Of a stretch of 64,000 nucleotides of DNA, positions 39,627 to 50,225 are shown piece by piece. The notes under the pieces are model-generated. The model was given only the letters and a program-made list of their open reading frames with translations, did no database searches and was not told the DNA's origin. Origin of the DNA: Maricaulis sp. (GTDB lineage Bacteria > Pseudomonadota > Alphaproteobacteria > Caulobacterales > Maricaulaceae); NCBI RefSeq assembly GCF_030149235.1, contig NZ_JASBRW010000085.1, positions 29,765-93,764 on the forward strand, given 5' to 3'. A program made the translations under genes and the position numbers. How positions within the stretch are numbered: the stretch's first letter is position 1; each line of letters opens with the position of its first letter.

Positions 39627-41084
39627 ATGACCGAGACGTCGACACAAACGCGTCCCGAGGACGGTATTTCCTTTGCCCATCGTCTGGCCTACGGGTCAGG
39701 AGCCTTTGCCAACAATCTGCTGGCCGGCTCCATTGTGGGCATGATCGTTCTCTTGAACGAGAACCTCGGTGTAAGCCTGGTGATGCTGGGCGTGATCACG
39801 GCCCTGCCGCGCCTGTTCGATGCGCTGACGGACCCGATCGTTGGCTATATCTCCGATAACTTCAAATCGAAGTGGGGACGGCGCCGGCCCTTCATATTCG
39901 TCGGGGCCATACTCGTCGGGCTGTGCTTCTTCCTGCTCTGGCAATTCCCGGAGGGGCAAGAACCGTCATTTTACGTCTGGTGGTACACTGTCGGCTCGGT
40001 GATCTTCTTCCTGGCCTACACGATCTACGCCACGCCCTGGGTCGCGCTGGGTTATGAGCTGACGCCGGATTACGACCAACGCACCCTGCTCATGGGGACA
40101 CAGAATTTCATCGGCCAGGTCGCCTTCTTTCTGCCGCCCTACATGCTGGTCATTGCCAAGCAGAGCGAATGGTTCGCCAACCCGATCGACGGCGCCCGTG
40201 TGGTGGCGACCGGTGTTGCGATCATCGTCATTATTTGCGGCATCATCCCGGCGATCTTCCTCAAGGAGCGCATGGCTGATATCGCGCACGAGGAAAGCGA
40301 AAAAACCGGCCATGGCCGGGACGTATGGAAGGAGCTGAAAGGATTCTTTGTCAGTATGGGGCAAGCGCTCAGCTTCGTTCCTTTCCTGAAGATCTGCTTT
40401 GTCACCTTCCTGGTGTTCAACGGCTTTATCCTGATCGCGTCCTATGGCTATTTCGTGTTGAGCTATTACGTCTTCTCGGGAGACACGGAGGCTGGTGCCG
40501 AACTCGGTGCTCTCGTGGCGACTGTTGGGTCATTCGCCAACTTTGCCATTGTCGCCTTCGTGACCTGGCTGGCCTCTCGCATCGGCCAGAAGCGCACCTT
40601 CATAATCGCCATCTCGCTCGCAATCCTGGGCTATGCGCTCAAGACCTTTGCCTACAGCCAGGAATTTCCGTGGTTGATCCTGCTTCCGGCCCCGCTGATG
40701 GCTTTCGGTCTCGGCTCCCTGTTCACACTGATGCCGTCCATGATGGCGGATATCGTGGATCAGGATGAGCTGCGAACGGGACAGCGCCGTGAAGGCATGT
40801 TTGCCTCGATCTACTGGTGGGTCGTCAAGCTCGGCCAGACCGTCGCGTCGATGGCCGGCGCCTGGCTACTGGCCAGCACGGGCCTGCAGACCGGCGAGGG
40901 GGCGGTGAACACCGACGCGACCCTGCTTCTGCTCCGCGTCTACGATATCGGTCTGCCCATCCTGCTCTATGCTCTGGCGATCGGCATCATCATGACGCTG
41001 AACGTATCGCGCGAGAAATCCGAGGCTGTGCGGGCAGAGCTTGAAAAGCGCCGGGGCCTTCCCGACGCTGCGCCGGCCGAATAG
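39627..41084 (+). CDS. MFS transporter, GPH (glycoside-pentoside-hexuronide) type
   Basis: DALTDPIVGYISDNFKSKWGRRRPFIFVGAI signature; about 12 TM. Confidence 0.9.
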   Translation: MTETSTQTRPEDGISFAHRLAYGSGAFANNLLAGSIVGMIVLLNENLGVSLVMLGVITALPRLFDALTDPIVGYISDNFKSKWGRRRPFIFVGAILVGLCFFLLWQFPEGQEPSFYVWWYTVGSVIFFLAYTIYATPWVALGYELTPDYDQRTLLMGTQNFIGQVAFFLPPYMLVIAKQSEWFANPIDGARVVATGVAIIVIICGIIPAIFLKERMADIAHEESEKTGHGRDVWKELKGFFVSMGQALSFVPFLKICFVTFLVFNGFILIASYGYFVLSYYVFSGDTEAGAELGALVATVGSFANFAIVAFVTWLASRIGQKRTFIIAISLAILGYALKTFAYSQEFPWLILLPAPLMAFGLGSLFTLMPSMMADIVDQDELRTGQRREGMFASIYWWVVKLGQTVASMAGAWLLASTGLQTGEGAVNTDATLLLLRVYDIGLPILLYALAIGIIMTLNVSREKSEAVRAELEKRRGLPDAAPAE

Positions 41085-41141
41085 AGCCATCGAACACTCC
41101 ACCTGGCGGCTCTGACCGCCAAGAAGAACGGGATAGCCGTC

Positions 41142-43355
41142 ATGGGTAATGCACACGAGATCAAAGCCGCCGGCAATGATAACGGCATCGAAAGCCGCAT
41201 CCGCGATCTGCTCGAGCGGATGACGCTGGAGCAGAAGATCGGCCAGCTCAACCAGGTCCAGGCCTGGGGCGATAATATCGTTGAGAGCCTCGCCCCGGCC
41301 ATCCGCGCCGGCCGTGTCGGCTCGGTGATCAATATTGTTGATCCGAACGTCATCAACGCGCTGCAGCATATCGCCGTGCACGAAAGCGAGCATGGCATTC
41401 CGCTGCTGATCGCCCGCGACGTCATCCATGGCTATCACACGGTTGCCCCTCTACCGATCGGGCAGGCGGCAAGCTGGAATCCGGAGGTCGTTCGCGCCTG
41501 TGCGCGTTTGGCAGCGCAAGAAGCCAGCGCCTTTGGCGTCAATTGGACCTTCGCGCCGATGATCGACATTTCCCGCGATCCGCGCTGGGGCCGTATCGCG
41601 GAAAGCCTGGGTGAAGACCCCTATCTCACCGGCGTCATGGGTGCGGCCATGATCGAGGGCTTCCAGGTCAGCGAGACCGGTGGGGCCGATACGCTGGTGG
41701 CCTGTGCCAAGCATTTCGCGGGTTATGGCGCCTCCGAGGCGGGACGCGATTACAACACGACCAATATCCCCGAGAACGAGCTGCGCAATGTTTACCTGCC
41801 GCCTTTCTTCGCGGCGGTCGAGGCCGGTGTCGGCACCTTCATGACCTCGTTCAGCGATATTGATGGCATTCCGGCGACCGCGAGCGACTTCCTGCTCGAC
41901 CAGGTCCTGCGCAAGGAGTGGTCGTTCGATGGTGCGGTGGTCAGCGACTGGGATTCCATCCACCAGCTCGTGGTGCACGGTTTCAGCGAAAACGATGTCG
42001 AGGCGACCTATGAAGCCGCATCGGCCGGGGTCGAGATCGACATGATTGGCGGTGTCTATGAACGCCACCTGCCGGAGCTGGTGCATCAGGGCCGGATCTC
42101 GATGGACCGGATTGACGCGCTCGTCGGCAATGTGCTTCGGGTCAAGCTGCGCGCCGGTCTGATGGACCGCGACGTCACCCAGCTGCCGCCAGAACCGGCC
42201 CGAATGACGGCGCTGAACCTGGCGCGCCAGGCCGCCCAGCAGAGCCTCGTCCTGCTGCGCAATGAAGGCGGCACACTGCCGCTGAATGCTGAGGCCCTGT
42301 CCTCAATCGCGGTGATTGGTGCGCTGGCCGATGAGCCCGCGGAACAGCTGGGCACCTGGGTGTTTGATGGTGATGCCGAGCGCAGCGTGACGCCGCTGGC
42401 CGCTCTTACCTCCATGCTTGACGGCCAGGTCGCCCTCCATCATGTGCGCGGTCTCGAGACCACCCGCTCCAAGGACACCAGCGGCTTCGATACGGCCCTG
42501 CACGCCGCCGAGCAGTCCGATGCGGTTGTCCTCTTCATCGGCGAGGAAGCCATCCTCTCCGGCGAGGCCCATTGCCGTGCCGACATCACCCTGCCGGGCG
42601 TGCAGGAAGACCTGGTCCGTCACCTGCGCGAGGCCGGCAAGCCGGTGGTCGGTGTCATTCTCGCAGGGCGGCCCTTGGCCCTGGGCGGGATTGTCGACGC
42701 CTTCGATGCGCTGATCTATGCCTGGCATCCCGGCACGATGGGCGGTCCGGCGATAGCCGATACGCTGTTTGGCCGTGTTGCGCCGTCAGGCAAGCTGCCG
42801 GTCAGTTTCCCGACCATGTCCGGCCAGGTGCCGATTTATTACGGCTACAAGCAGACCGGCCGCCCGGCGACGCCGGATACGGTGATCCATATCGATGAGA
42901 TCCCCGCGGCCGCGACCCAGACATCCCTGGGCATGACCACTTTCCATCTCGATGCCGGCTATGAGCCGCTCTTCCCCTTCGGTTACGGGCTCAGCTACAC
43001 GAATTTCGCCTATACCGATCTGGCCCTGGACCGGCACCATATTCGCATGGGTGAAAGCGTGGTGGCCGAGATCACCCTGACCAATACCGGCGAGGTGGCC
43101 GGCACCGAGGTCGTTCAGCTTTATATCCGCGACCGTTTCGCCAGCCTGACCCGGCCGATCCGTGAGCTGAAGCGTTTCGAGCGGGTGACGCTGGAGCCCG
43201 GCGAAAGCCGTCGTGTCCGCTTTGAGCTGCACACGGATGATCTCGCCTTCTTCCGCCGCAACAAGACCTATGGCGCTGAGCCGGGCGCATTCGATCTGTG
43301 GATCGGTGGCGATTCCACCACCGATCTCGGGACCGAATTCCACATCGACGCCTAG
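41142..43355 (+). CDS. Glycoside hydrolase family 3 beta-glucosidase, no signal peptide
   Basis: LLERMTLEQKIGQLNQ; FDGAVVSDWDSI nucleophile region; GH3 C-terminal and fibronectin-III-like domains. Confidence 0.93.
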   Translation: MGNAHEIKAAGNDNGIESRIRDLLERMTLEQKIGQLNQVQAWGDNIVESLAPAIRAGRVGSVINIVDPNVINALQHIAVHESEHGIPLLIARDVIHGYHTVAPLPIGQAASWNPEVVRACARLAAQEASAFGVNWTFAPMIDISRDPRWGRIAESLGEDPYLTGVMGAAMIEGFQVSETGGADTLVACAKHFAGYGASEAGRDYNTTNIPENELRNVYLPPFFAAVEAGVGTFMTSFSDIDGIPATASDFLLDQVLRKEWSFDGAVVSDWDSIHQLVVHGFSENDVEATYEAASAGVEIDMIGGVYERHLPELVHQGRISMDRIDALVGNVLRVKLRAGLMDRDVTQLPPEPARMTALNLARQAAQQSLVLLRNEGGTLPLNAEALSSIAVIGALADEPAEQLGTWVFDGDAERSVTPLAALTSMLDGQVALHHVRGLETTRSKDTSGFDTALHAAEQSDAVVLFIGEEAILSGEAHCRADITLPGVQEDLVRHLREAGKPVVGVILAGRPLALGGIVDAFDALIYAWHPGTMGGPAIADTLFGRVAPSGKLPVSFPTMSGQVPIYYGYKQTGRPATPDTVIHIDEIPAAATQTSLGMTTFHLDAGYEPLFPFGYGLSYTNFAYTDLALDRHHIRMGESVVAEITLTNTGEVAGTEVVQLYIRDRFASLTRPIRELKRFERVTLEPGESRRVRFELHTDDLAFFRRNKTYGAEPGAFDLWIGGDSTTDLGTEFHIDA

Positions 43356-44776
43356 GCTTTTGCCGCTTCCAGCTTGGGGCCGTCCGGCGTGTCGACAATG
43401 ACATAGCCGGCGGCCGCAATGGCCTCCCGCAGACGATCCGCCTCGGCCCAGTCCTTGTCCTTGCGCGCCTGCTGACGCGCTTCCAGCATGGCCTGGACGT
43501 CCTCGCCGGCATCGCTGCCGCTTTCTTCGACGAAAGGCTCCATCAGGCTCAATCCGAACACGCCGTCGAAGGTTTTGACCAGCGACAGCTTCTGAGCGGC
43601 GCTCAAGGTGTCGTCACCAATCGCGGCCTGCAAATGGGTCAGGGCGACCGGAGTGGCGAGATCGTCATAGAGGGCTGATCGGATCAGCGTGTCGTACCGG
43701 GCCGTGGCCTCGTCCGCTGCCGTATCGGCCACCGCATCCGCATCGCCCTGATCGAGCAAGGCGGTCACGGCCAGACGCATGCGCCGGTACTGCGTTGCAG
43801 CCCCATCGAGAACGTCCCACGAGAACTTCATCGCCGTTCGGTAGTGCGCCTTGAGGCAAAGCAGTCGGAAGGCGAGCGGGTCATAGCCGCGATTTTCGAG
43901 CTCGAAGACGGTGAGGAAATCGCCGGACGACTTGGACATCTTGATGTCGTCGAGCAGGCGCAGGAACTCGCTGTGCAGCCAGTATTTGGCAAACGGCGCC
44001 TTGCCCGTCGCGCACTCGCTCTGGCAGATCTCATTGGTATGGTGCACCGGGATATGGTCGATGCCACCGGTGTGGATGTCGAACTGGTCGCCGAGATAAT
44101 GCGCCGACATGGCCGAGCACTCGATATGCCAGCCCGGAAAGCCGACGCCCCAGGGGCTGTCCCACTCCATCTGGCGCTTTTCACCCCGGGAGAATTTCCA
44201 CAGGGCGAAGTCGGTCTTGGAATGCTTGGCCCCCAGATCGACGCGCTCGCCGCCGCGCAGACCTTCCAGGTCTAGCCGCGCCAGCTTGCCGTAATCATCG
44301 ATCTTCGTGGTGTCGAAATACACCGCCTCGTCGGTCTTGTAAGCGAAGCCCTTCTCTTCGAGCTGCTCGATCATGGTGATCTGCTGGGCGATATGATCGG
44401 TCGCGCGGCAGACAATATTCGGTCGCTTGATGTTGAGCTTTTCTGACTGCTCGAAGAAGGAGACGGTGTACCGCTCGGCGATATCCCAGGCGGTGATACC
44501 CTCGCGTGCAGCCCCCACTTCCATCTTGTCATCGCCCTCATCCTCATCCGAGGTGAGGTGGCCGACATCGGTGATATTCATCACATGTTTCACGTTGAGG
44601 CCGGACAGGCGCAGGGTTCGCACCAGGACGTCAGCGGCGACATAGGCGCGCATATTGCCGATATGGGCGTGGTGATAAACGGTCGGTCCACAGGTATAGA
44701 TGCCCGCCTGACCCGCTTCGATCGGATCGAAGACCTCGGTTGCGCGCGACATCGTATTGTAGAGTTTCACTTCCAC
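43352..44776 (-). CDS. cysS: Cysteinyl-tRNA synthetase
   Basis: YTCGPTVYHHAHIGNMRAYVAADVL (HIGH motif), KMSKSSGDFLT (KMSKS). Confidence 0.97.
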   Translation of the reverse strand: MEVKLYNTMSRATEVFDPIEAGQAGIYTCGPTVYHHAHIGNMRAYVAADVLVRTLRLSGLNVKHVMNITDVGHLTSDEDEGDDKMEVGAAREGITAWDIAERYTVSFFEQSEKLNIKRPNIVCRATDHIAQQITMIEQLEEKGFAYKTDEAVYFDTTKIDDYGKLARLDLEGLRGGERVDLGAKHSKTDFALWKFSRGEKRQMEWDSPWGVGFPGWHIECSAMSAHYLGDQFDIHTGGIDHIPVHHTNEICQSECATGKAPFAKYWLHSEFLRLLDDIKMSKSSGDFLTVFELENRGYDPLAFRLLCLKAHYRTAMKFSWDVLDGAATQYRRMRLAVTALLDQGDADAVADTAADEATARYDTLIRSALYDDLATPVALTHLQAAIGDDTLSAAQKLSLVKTFDGVFGLSLMEPFVEESGSDAGEDVQAMLEARQQARKDKDWAEADRLREAIAAAGYVIVDTPDGPKLEAAKA

Positions 44777-44857
44777 TGGACCGGTCCTGTTGGCTGGATG
44801 GGGCTTATAAACAAGCGCGCTTCTCTAGCTTGAACAGGCCGGTGCGGCAACAGGGCC

Positions 44858-45982
44858 CTATCTCTCCTGCCAGTCCGGGTCGCTTTCGCCCAGGGCCGGC
44901 GCCCGACCCGATATTGTGCCCGATCGAGAGAAGCGGATCGGTGAGTTAAGGCCGTCGGGTCCGGCCAGGCCGCGGGCCACGATCTGCGGGTCCCTGAGCG
45001 CGTCCTCGACACTGTTGATCGGGCCAGCCGGGACTGTCGCGGCCTCCAGCGCCTGCAGTAGGTCGTCACGGGTCCAGTGCGCGGTATGCTCCGCGATCAT
45101 GCGACCGAGCCGGTCCCGGTCTTCGATACGGCCGGAATTGCTGGCCCATCCTGGCGCGGCCTTTAGCCCGACCACGCCGCAAAAACGCTCGAACTGTTTG
45201 TCATTGCCGACGGCGAGGATGATCCAGCCATCGCTCACCGGTACAGCTTCATAAGGGGTAATATTGGGGTGGCGATTGCCCATTCGTTTGGGCGTTTTGC
45301 CGGAGGCGAGATAGTTCATGGCCTGGTTGGCCAGAACCCCGGTCATGCAATCGAGCAGCGACATGTCTATATGCTGGCCCAGCCCGCTCTTTTCGCGCTC
45401 GGCCAGGGCGGCCTGGATGGCGATCGTGCTGTAAAGGCCGGTGAAGATATCGGCGAAGGCGACGCCCATTTTCTGCGGCGGACCGTCCGGCTCCCCGGTT
45501 AGGTCCATGATCCCGCTCATCGCCTGGATAATGAAGTCATAGCCGGCGCGATCGGCATAGGGACCGGTCTGGCCGAAGCCGGTAATGGAGCAATAGACTA
45601 GGCGCGGATTAATGGCGGCGAGGCTGTCATAGTCCAGCCCATACTTGGCCAGACCGCCGCGCTTGAAATTCTCGATCACCACGTCAGCGTCGGCCACCAG
45701 GCGGCGGATGGTGTCGCGGCCTGCCTCGGTGCGGAAATCCACCACGGCCGAACGCTTGGAGCGATTGCAGGCGTGGAAATAGGCGGCGCTGGTGGCGCCA
45801 TCCTCGCCCTCGATGAAGGGTGGCCCCCATTTGCGGGTGTCATCGCCCTCCGGACTTTCGATCTTGAGGACGTCGGCGCCGAGATCGGCCAGGGTCTGCC
45901 CGGCCCAGGGGCCAGCCAGAATGCGGGCGAGTTCAAGAACGCGCAGGCCGGCCAGCGGCGCTTGGGATGTGGTATCGCTCAT
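44858..45982 (-). CDS. CaiB/BaiF CoA-transferase family protein
   Basis: PLAGLRVLELARILAGPWAGQTLADLGADVLKIESPEGDDTRKWGPPF. Confidence 0.93.
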   Translation of the reverse strand: MSDTTSQAPLAGLRVLELARILAGPWAGQTLADLGADVLKIESPEGDDTRKWGPPFIEGEDGATSAAYFHACNRSKRSAVVDFRTEAGRDTIRRLVADADVVIENFKRGGLAKYGLDYDSLAAINPRLVYCSITGFGQTGPYADRAGYDFIIQAMSGIMDLTGEPDGPPQKMGVAFADIFTGLYSTIAIQAALAEREKSGLGQHIDMSLLDCMTGVLANQAMNYLASGKTPKRMGNRHPNITPYEAVPVSDGWIILAVGNDKQFERFCGVVGLKAAPGWASNSGRIEDRDRLGRMIAEHTAHWTRDDLLQALEAATVPAGPINSVEDALRDPQIVARGLAGPDGLNSPIRFSRSGTISGRAPALGESDPDWQER

Positions 45983-46102
45983 CCTGCCTGCTTAGCCAGC
46001 CCGGTACCGCCCTGTCGAGAGGGCTCCACCGCGCGGATTGGCCAATTGCGTTGTGAGCAGGCATGCTGGCACAGCTTAACCTCTGGTGCATCCCAATCGG
46101 CT

Positions 46103-46118
46103 ATGTTAGGGCTAACAT
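46103..46118. promoter_or_regulatory. Palindrome ATGTTAG-GG-CTAACAT upstream of zwf
   Basis: Perfect 7-bp arms, 2-nt centre, 42 bp before the zwf ATG. Confidence 0.5.
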
Positions 46119-46160
46119 CAATCGCGCCGCGGGCCGGTGCTACTGTCCAGGAAAGCGTTT

Positions 46161-47636
46161 ATGGCTGAATTACTTCCCGTCGAACCATTCGACATTGTCG
46201 TATTTGGCGCCACCGGCGATCTGGCCCTGCGCAAGCTTGTCCCGGCGCTGTTTCACCGTTGGTGTGACGGGCAGATTCCTGAAGAATCACGCATCATTGC
46301 CGCTTCCCGCGATGCCCTCGACCGCGCCGCCTATCGCGAACTGGCTGCGACGCATGTGCTCGCCGAAGACGCGTCGGAGAACCGCAGGCAGCGCTGGGCC
46401 GAGTTTGCCGAACGCCTGGTCTATCTCTCCGTTGATGCCACGGGCGATGGAGAGGGTTGGAACGAGTTGAGCGAGGCGCTCGATCCCGACGAGAACAAGA
46501 TTCGCCTTTTCTACCTGGCGCTTCCGCCCTCGATCTACGGCCAGGTCTGTGATGCGATTGGCCGGCACGGGCTCAACTCCAAGAATGCCCGCATCATTCT
46601 GGAAAAGCCGATTGGCAAGGATTTCCATTCGGCCCGCCTGATCAATGATCGGGTTGGCAAGGTGTTTCCCGAGAACTCGATCTTCCGCATCGACCATTAT
46701 CTCGGCAAGGAAACCGTCCAGAACCTGTTGATCCTGCGCTTCGCCAACTTCCTGTTTGAACCGATGTGGAATGCCGCCGGTATCGACCATGTCCAGATCA
46801 CCGTGGCCGAGTCCCTCGGAGCCGGGCAGCGGGCAAGCTATTATGATCGCTCCGGCGCCTTGCGCGACATGGTCCAGAACCACTTGCTGCAACTGGTCTG
46901 CCTGGTCGCGATGGAAGCGCCCAATTCTCTCGACGCGGACTCCGTGCGTACCGAGAAGCTGAAAGTTCTCAAGGCTCTGCGGGCGGTGACCTCGGAAACG
47001 GTAAGCCAGGACGTGGTGCGCGGCCAGTACAAGGCCGGTGCCGTCGGGGGAGAGCCGGCCAAGGGCTATGTTGATGAGGTCGGTCACGAAAGCGGTACCG
47101 AAACCTTTGTCGCCATCCGCGCCCATATTGATAACTGGCGCTGGGCCGGAGTGCCTTTCTATCTGCGCACCGGCAAGCGCATGAGCGACCGGCGTTCGGA
47201 AATCATCGTCCAGTTCAAACAGGTGCCGCATGATGTCGTCGGCAGTGCCAGTGGTGTGCCGCAGCCCAACCGTCTGGTAATCCGCCTGCAGCCCGATGAG
47301 GGCGTCAAGCTGATGCTGATGACAAAGGATCCGGGTCCGGGTGGCCTGCGCCTGCGCTATGTGCCGCTCAACCTGTCCTATGCCGAGCATTTCGAGGGCG
47401 GCTACCCGGATGCTTATGAACGCCTGCTGATGGCCGTCGTGCGGGGTAATCTCAGCCTGTTCATGCGTCGCGACGAGGTCGAGGCCTCCTGGCGCTGGAT
47501 CGACCAGATCATCCAGGCCTGGGATCACGGCCCGTCCAAACTGTACGGCTACCAGGCGGGTACAGATGGCCCGACCCAGTCCGATTTTCTGCTCGCACGT
47601 GAAGACCGGGAGTGGTTCGATGCCGTTACACGCTGA
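46161..47636 (+). CDS. zwf: Glucose-6-phosphate 1-dehydrogenase
   Basis: VVFGATGDLALRKLVPALF; RIDHYLGKETVQNLLILRF. Confidence 0.97.
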   Translation: MAELLPVEPFDIVVFGATGDLALRKLVPALFHRWCDGQIPEESRIIAASRDALDRAAYRELAATHVLAEDASENRRQRWAEFAERLVYLSVDATGDGEGWNELSEALDPDENKIRLFYLALPPSIYGQVCDAIGRHGLNSKNARIILEKPIGKDFHSARLINDRVGKVFPENSIFRIDHYLGKETVQNLLILRFANFLFEPMWNAAGIDHVQITVAESLGAGQRASYYDRSGALRDMVQNHLLQLVCLVAMEAPNSLDADSVRTEKLKVLKALRAVTSETVSQDVVRGQYKAGAVGGEPAKGYVDEVGHESGTETFVAIRAHIDNWRWAGVPFYLRTGKRMSDRRSEIIVQFKQVPHDVVGSASGVPQPNRLVIRLQPDEGVKLMLMTKDPGPGGLRLRYVPLNLSYAEHFEGGYPDAYERLLMAVVRGNLSLFMRRDEVEASWRWIDQIIQAWDHGPSKLYGYQAGTDGPTQSDFLLAREDREWFDAVTR

Positions 47637-48345
47637 AACCCCTAGCCTGTTCCGCCATGGCGATCGCGATGCCATGGTCGAAACCCTCGCCGCCAAGATT
47701 GCGGCCCGGCTTGAGGCCGGCATTGCGGCGCGTGGTGCGGCAAGCTTCGCCGTGTCCGGAGGGTCAACACCGGCCCCGCTCTACGAACGCCTGTCCGCAA
47801 TCGAACTGGACTGGAGCAAGGTCACCGTCGTGCTGGTCGATGAGCGCTGGGTTGATCGGGGTAAAGCCGGCTCCAACGCCGATTTCGTCGCCGCTTCCCT
47901 GCTTCAGAACCTGGCTGCCGCCGCCCGTTTCGTGGAGCTCAAGACGGCGGACAGCACGCCCAAGGCCGGGCTCGCCGAACTCGAAAAACGGCTCGCCATC
48001 GTCCCGCAGCCTTTCGATGCGATTGTCCTGGGTATGGGCGGTGATGGTCATACCGCCAGCTGGTTCCCGCATGCGGCGGGATTGAGCGAAGCCCTCGACC
48101 CTGCATCGGGGCCGCTGGCCGCGATCCGGGCCCATCCATCCGACGTCACCGGCCCGTTCCTGGACCGCATGACGCTGACCAAGCCGGCCCTGGACGAGGC
48201 CGGGCTGAGCGTCCTGATGCTGACAGGGCAGGGCAAGCTGGACACGCTCGAGCAGGCGCTCGGGGAGGGTCTGGTTGAAGACATGCCGGTACGCGCCCTG
48301 CTGCGCCCACCGGCGTCGAATTTTGAAATTCACTGGGCCGGCTGA
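47620..48345 (+). CDS. pgl: 6-phosphogluconolactonase
   Basis: [40 protein letters not shown]; overlaps zwf end. Confidence 0.93.
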   Translation: MPLHAETPSLFRHGDRDAMVETLAAKIAARLEAGIAARGAASFAVSGGSTPAPLYERLSAIELDWSKVTVVLVDERWVDRGKAGSNADFVAASLLQNLAAAARFVELKTADSTPKAGLAELEKRLAIVPQPFDAIVLGMGGDGHTASWFPHAAGLSEALDPASGPLAAIRAHPSDVTGPFLDRMTLTKPALDEAGLSVLMLTGQGKLDTLEQALGEGLVEDMPVRALLRPPASNFEIHWAG

Positions 48346-48377
48346 ACCGAGCGCCAGGTCCTGATCAGGAGAGCGAG

Positions 48378-50225
48378 ATGAGTGCATCGCCCCATCATGT
48401 TGTCGCCGAGGTGACGAAACGCATCCAGGAGCGCAGCGCCGACACGCGCCGGCAGTATCTCGACATGATCGAGGCCGCGCGCGGTGAGGGACGTCACCGG
48501 GCCTCCCTGTCCTGCGGAAATCTGGCGCATGGTTTTGCCGCCTGTGGTGGCTCGGACAAGCGTGCCCTGAAGGATGGGGGCTGGGCCAATGTCGGCATTG
48601 TCACCGCCTATAATGACATGCTGTCGGCACACCAGCCCTTCGCCGCCTATCCGCCGATCATCAAGAAGGCGCTGAACGAGGTCGGCGCGGTGGGCCAGGT
48701 TGCCGGGGGTGTGCCGGCCATGTGTGACGGGGTCACCCAGGGTCAGCCAGGCATGGAGCTGTCGCTGTTTTCCCGCGACGTGATCGCGATGTCGACGGCG
48801 GTCGCCCTGTCCCACAACATGTTCGACGCGGCTCTGTGCCTCGGCGTTTGCGACAAGATTGTCCCCGGCCTGATCATCGGTGCGCTGCGCTTTGGCCACC
48901 TGTCGGTGATCTTCGTACCGGCCGGTCCGATGCGGTCCGGGCTTCCCAATCCGGAAAAGGCCCGCGTGCGCCAGCTCTATGCCGAGGGCAAGGTCGGCCG
49001 CGATGCCCTGCTCGATGCCGAAAGCAAGAGCTACCACTCGCCCGGGACCTGTACCTTCTACGGCACGGCCAATTCCAACCAGCTGTTGATGGAAGTCATG
49101 GGTCTGCACATTCCCGGCACGGCCTTCATCAATCCGGATGATCCGATGCGCGAGCATCTCACCCGGGCGGCCGCCCAGCGCGCGGCGGCCCTGGCTGAGG
49201 ACGGGGCGCAGGCGATTGGCGACATTGTCGATGAGAAAGCCATCGTCAACGCCATTATCGGCCTGCACGCGACGGGCGGGTCGACCAACCACACCATCCA
49301 CCTGATTGCCATGGCGCGCGCCGCCGGCATCATTATCGACTGGTCCGATTTCGATGAGCTCGCCAGCGTCACTCCGCTGATGTGCCGCGTCTATCCCAAT
49401 GGCCCGGCTGATGTGAACCATTTCCACGCGGCCGGCGGGCTGGGCTTCATCATCCGCGAATTGCTTGATGCGGGCATTCTGCATGAGGATGTTGAGACCG
49501 TGATGGGGCACGGCCTGCGCGCCTATGCCAGCCAGCCCTTCCTGGATGGCGAGGAGCTGGTGTGGAGGCCGGTGACCGAAATCAGTGCCGATACGGAGAT
49601 CGTCCGCCCCTATGCCAAGCCCTTCTCGCCGGATGGTGGTCTGCGCCTGCTCGACGGGGCGATTGGCCGGGCTGTAATCAAGGTCTCTGCGGTCAAGCCG
49701 GAGCACCGTACCGTGACGGCTCCAGCTGTCGTATTCGACGACCAGGACGACTTCATGGCGGCCTTTAAGGCCGGCGAGCTGGAGCGTGACTTTGTTGCTG
49801 TGCTGCGCTTTCAGGGGCCGCGAGCCAATGGCATGCCTGAGCTGCACAAGCTGACCCCGGCCCTCGGCGCACTGCAGGACAAGGGCTTCAAGGTGGCCCT
49901 GGTCACCGATGGCCGCATGTCCGGCGCGTCCGGCAAGGTGCCTGCGGCCATTCATGTCAGCCCGGAAGCCGCGATGGGCGGCGCCATTGGCAAGGTGCGC
50001 GATGGCGATGTCGTGACCATTTGCGGTCAGACCGGAGTGCTCAGCGTCGAGGGTGTTGACCTGGAAGAGCGCCCGGTCGCGGTGCTGCCGCCGAAACGGA
50101 CCCAGGGCATGGGCCGGGAATTGTTCGCCGGCTTCCGCCAGATTGCGACGGCCGCAGAAGATGGCGCCTTGAGCATCCCGGACCTCGCCGTTGCGGCGAC
50201 AGAAAAGGCCCTGGCAGAGGCATGA
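48378..50225 (+). CDS. edd: Phosphogluconate dehydratase
   Basis: 615 aa IlvD/Edd family; [51 protein letters not shown]. Confidence 0.96.
   Translation: MSASPHHVVAEVTKRIQERSADTRRQYLDMIEAARGEGRHRASLSCGNLAHGFAACGGSDKRALKDGGWANVGIVTAYNDMLSAHQPFAAYPPIIKKALNEVGAVGQVAGGVPAMCDGVTQGQPGMELSLFSRDVIAMSTAVALSHNMFDAALCLGVCDKIVPGLIIGALRFGHLSVIFVPAGPMRSGLPNPEKARVRQLYAEGKVGRDALLDAESKSYHSPGTCTFYGTANSNQLLMEVMGLHIPGTAFINPDDPMREHLTRAAAQRAAALAEDGAQAIGDIVDEKAIVNAIIGLHATGGSTNHTIHLIAMARAAGIIIDWSDFDELASVTPLMCRVYPNGPADVNHFHAAGGLGFIIRELLDAGILHEDVETVMGHGLRAYASQPFLDGEELVWRPVTEISADTEIVRPYAKPFSPDGGLRLLDGAIGRAVIKVSAVKPEHRTVTAPAVVFDDQDDFMAAFKAGELERDFVAVLRFQGPRANGMPELHKLTPALGALQDKGFKVALVTDGRMSGASGKVPAAIHVSPEAAMGGAIGKVRDGDVVTICGQTGVLSVEGVDLEERPVAVLPPKRTQGMGRELFAGFRQIATAAEDGALSIPDLAVAATEKALAEA

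Noticed and set aside
46287-47723. 478-aa antisense ORF opposite zwf
   Set aside because: Shadow of zwf.
48330-49955. 541-aa antisense ORF opposite edd
   Set aside because: Shadow of a well-conserved IlvD/Edd gene.
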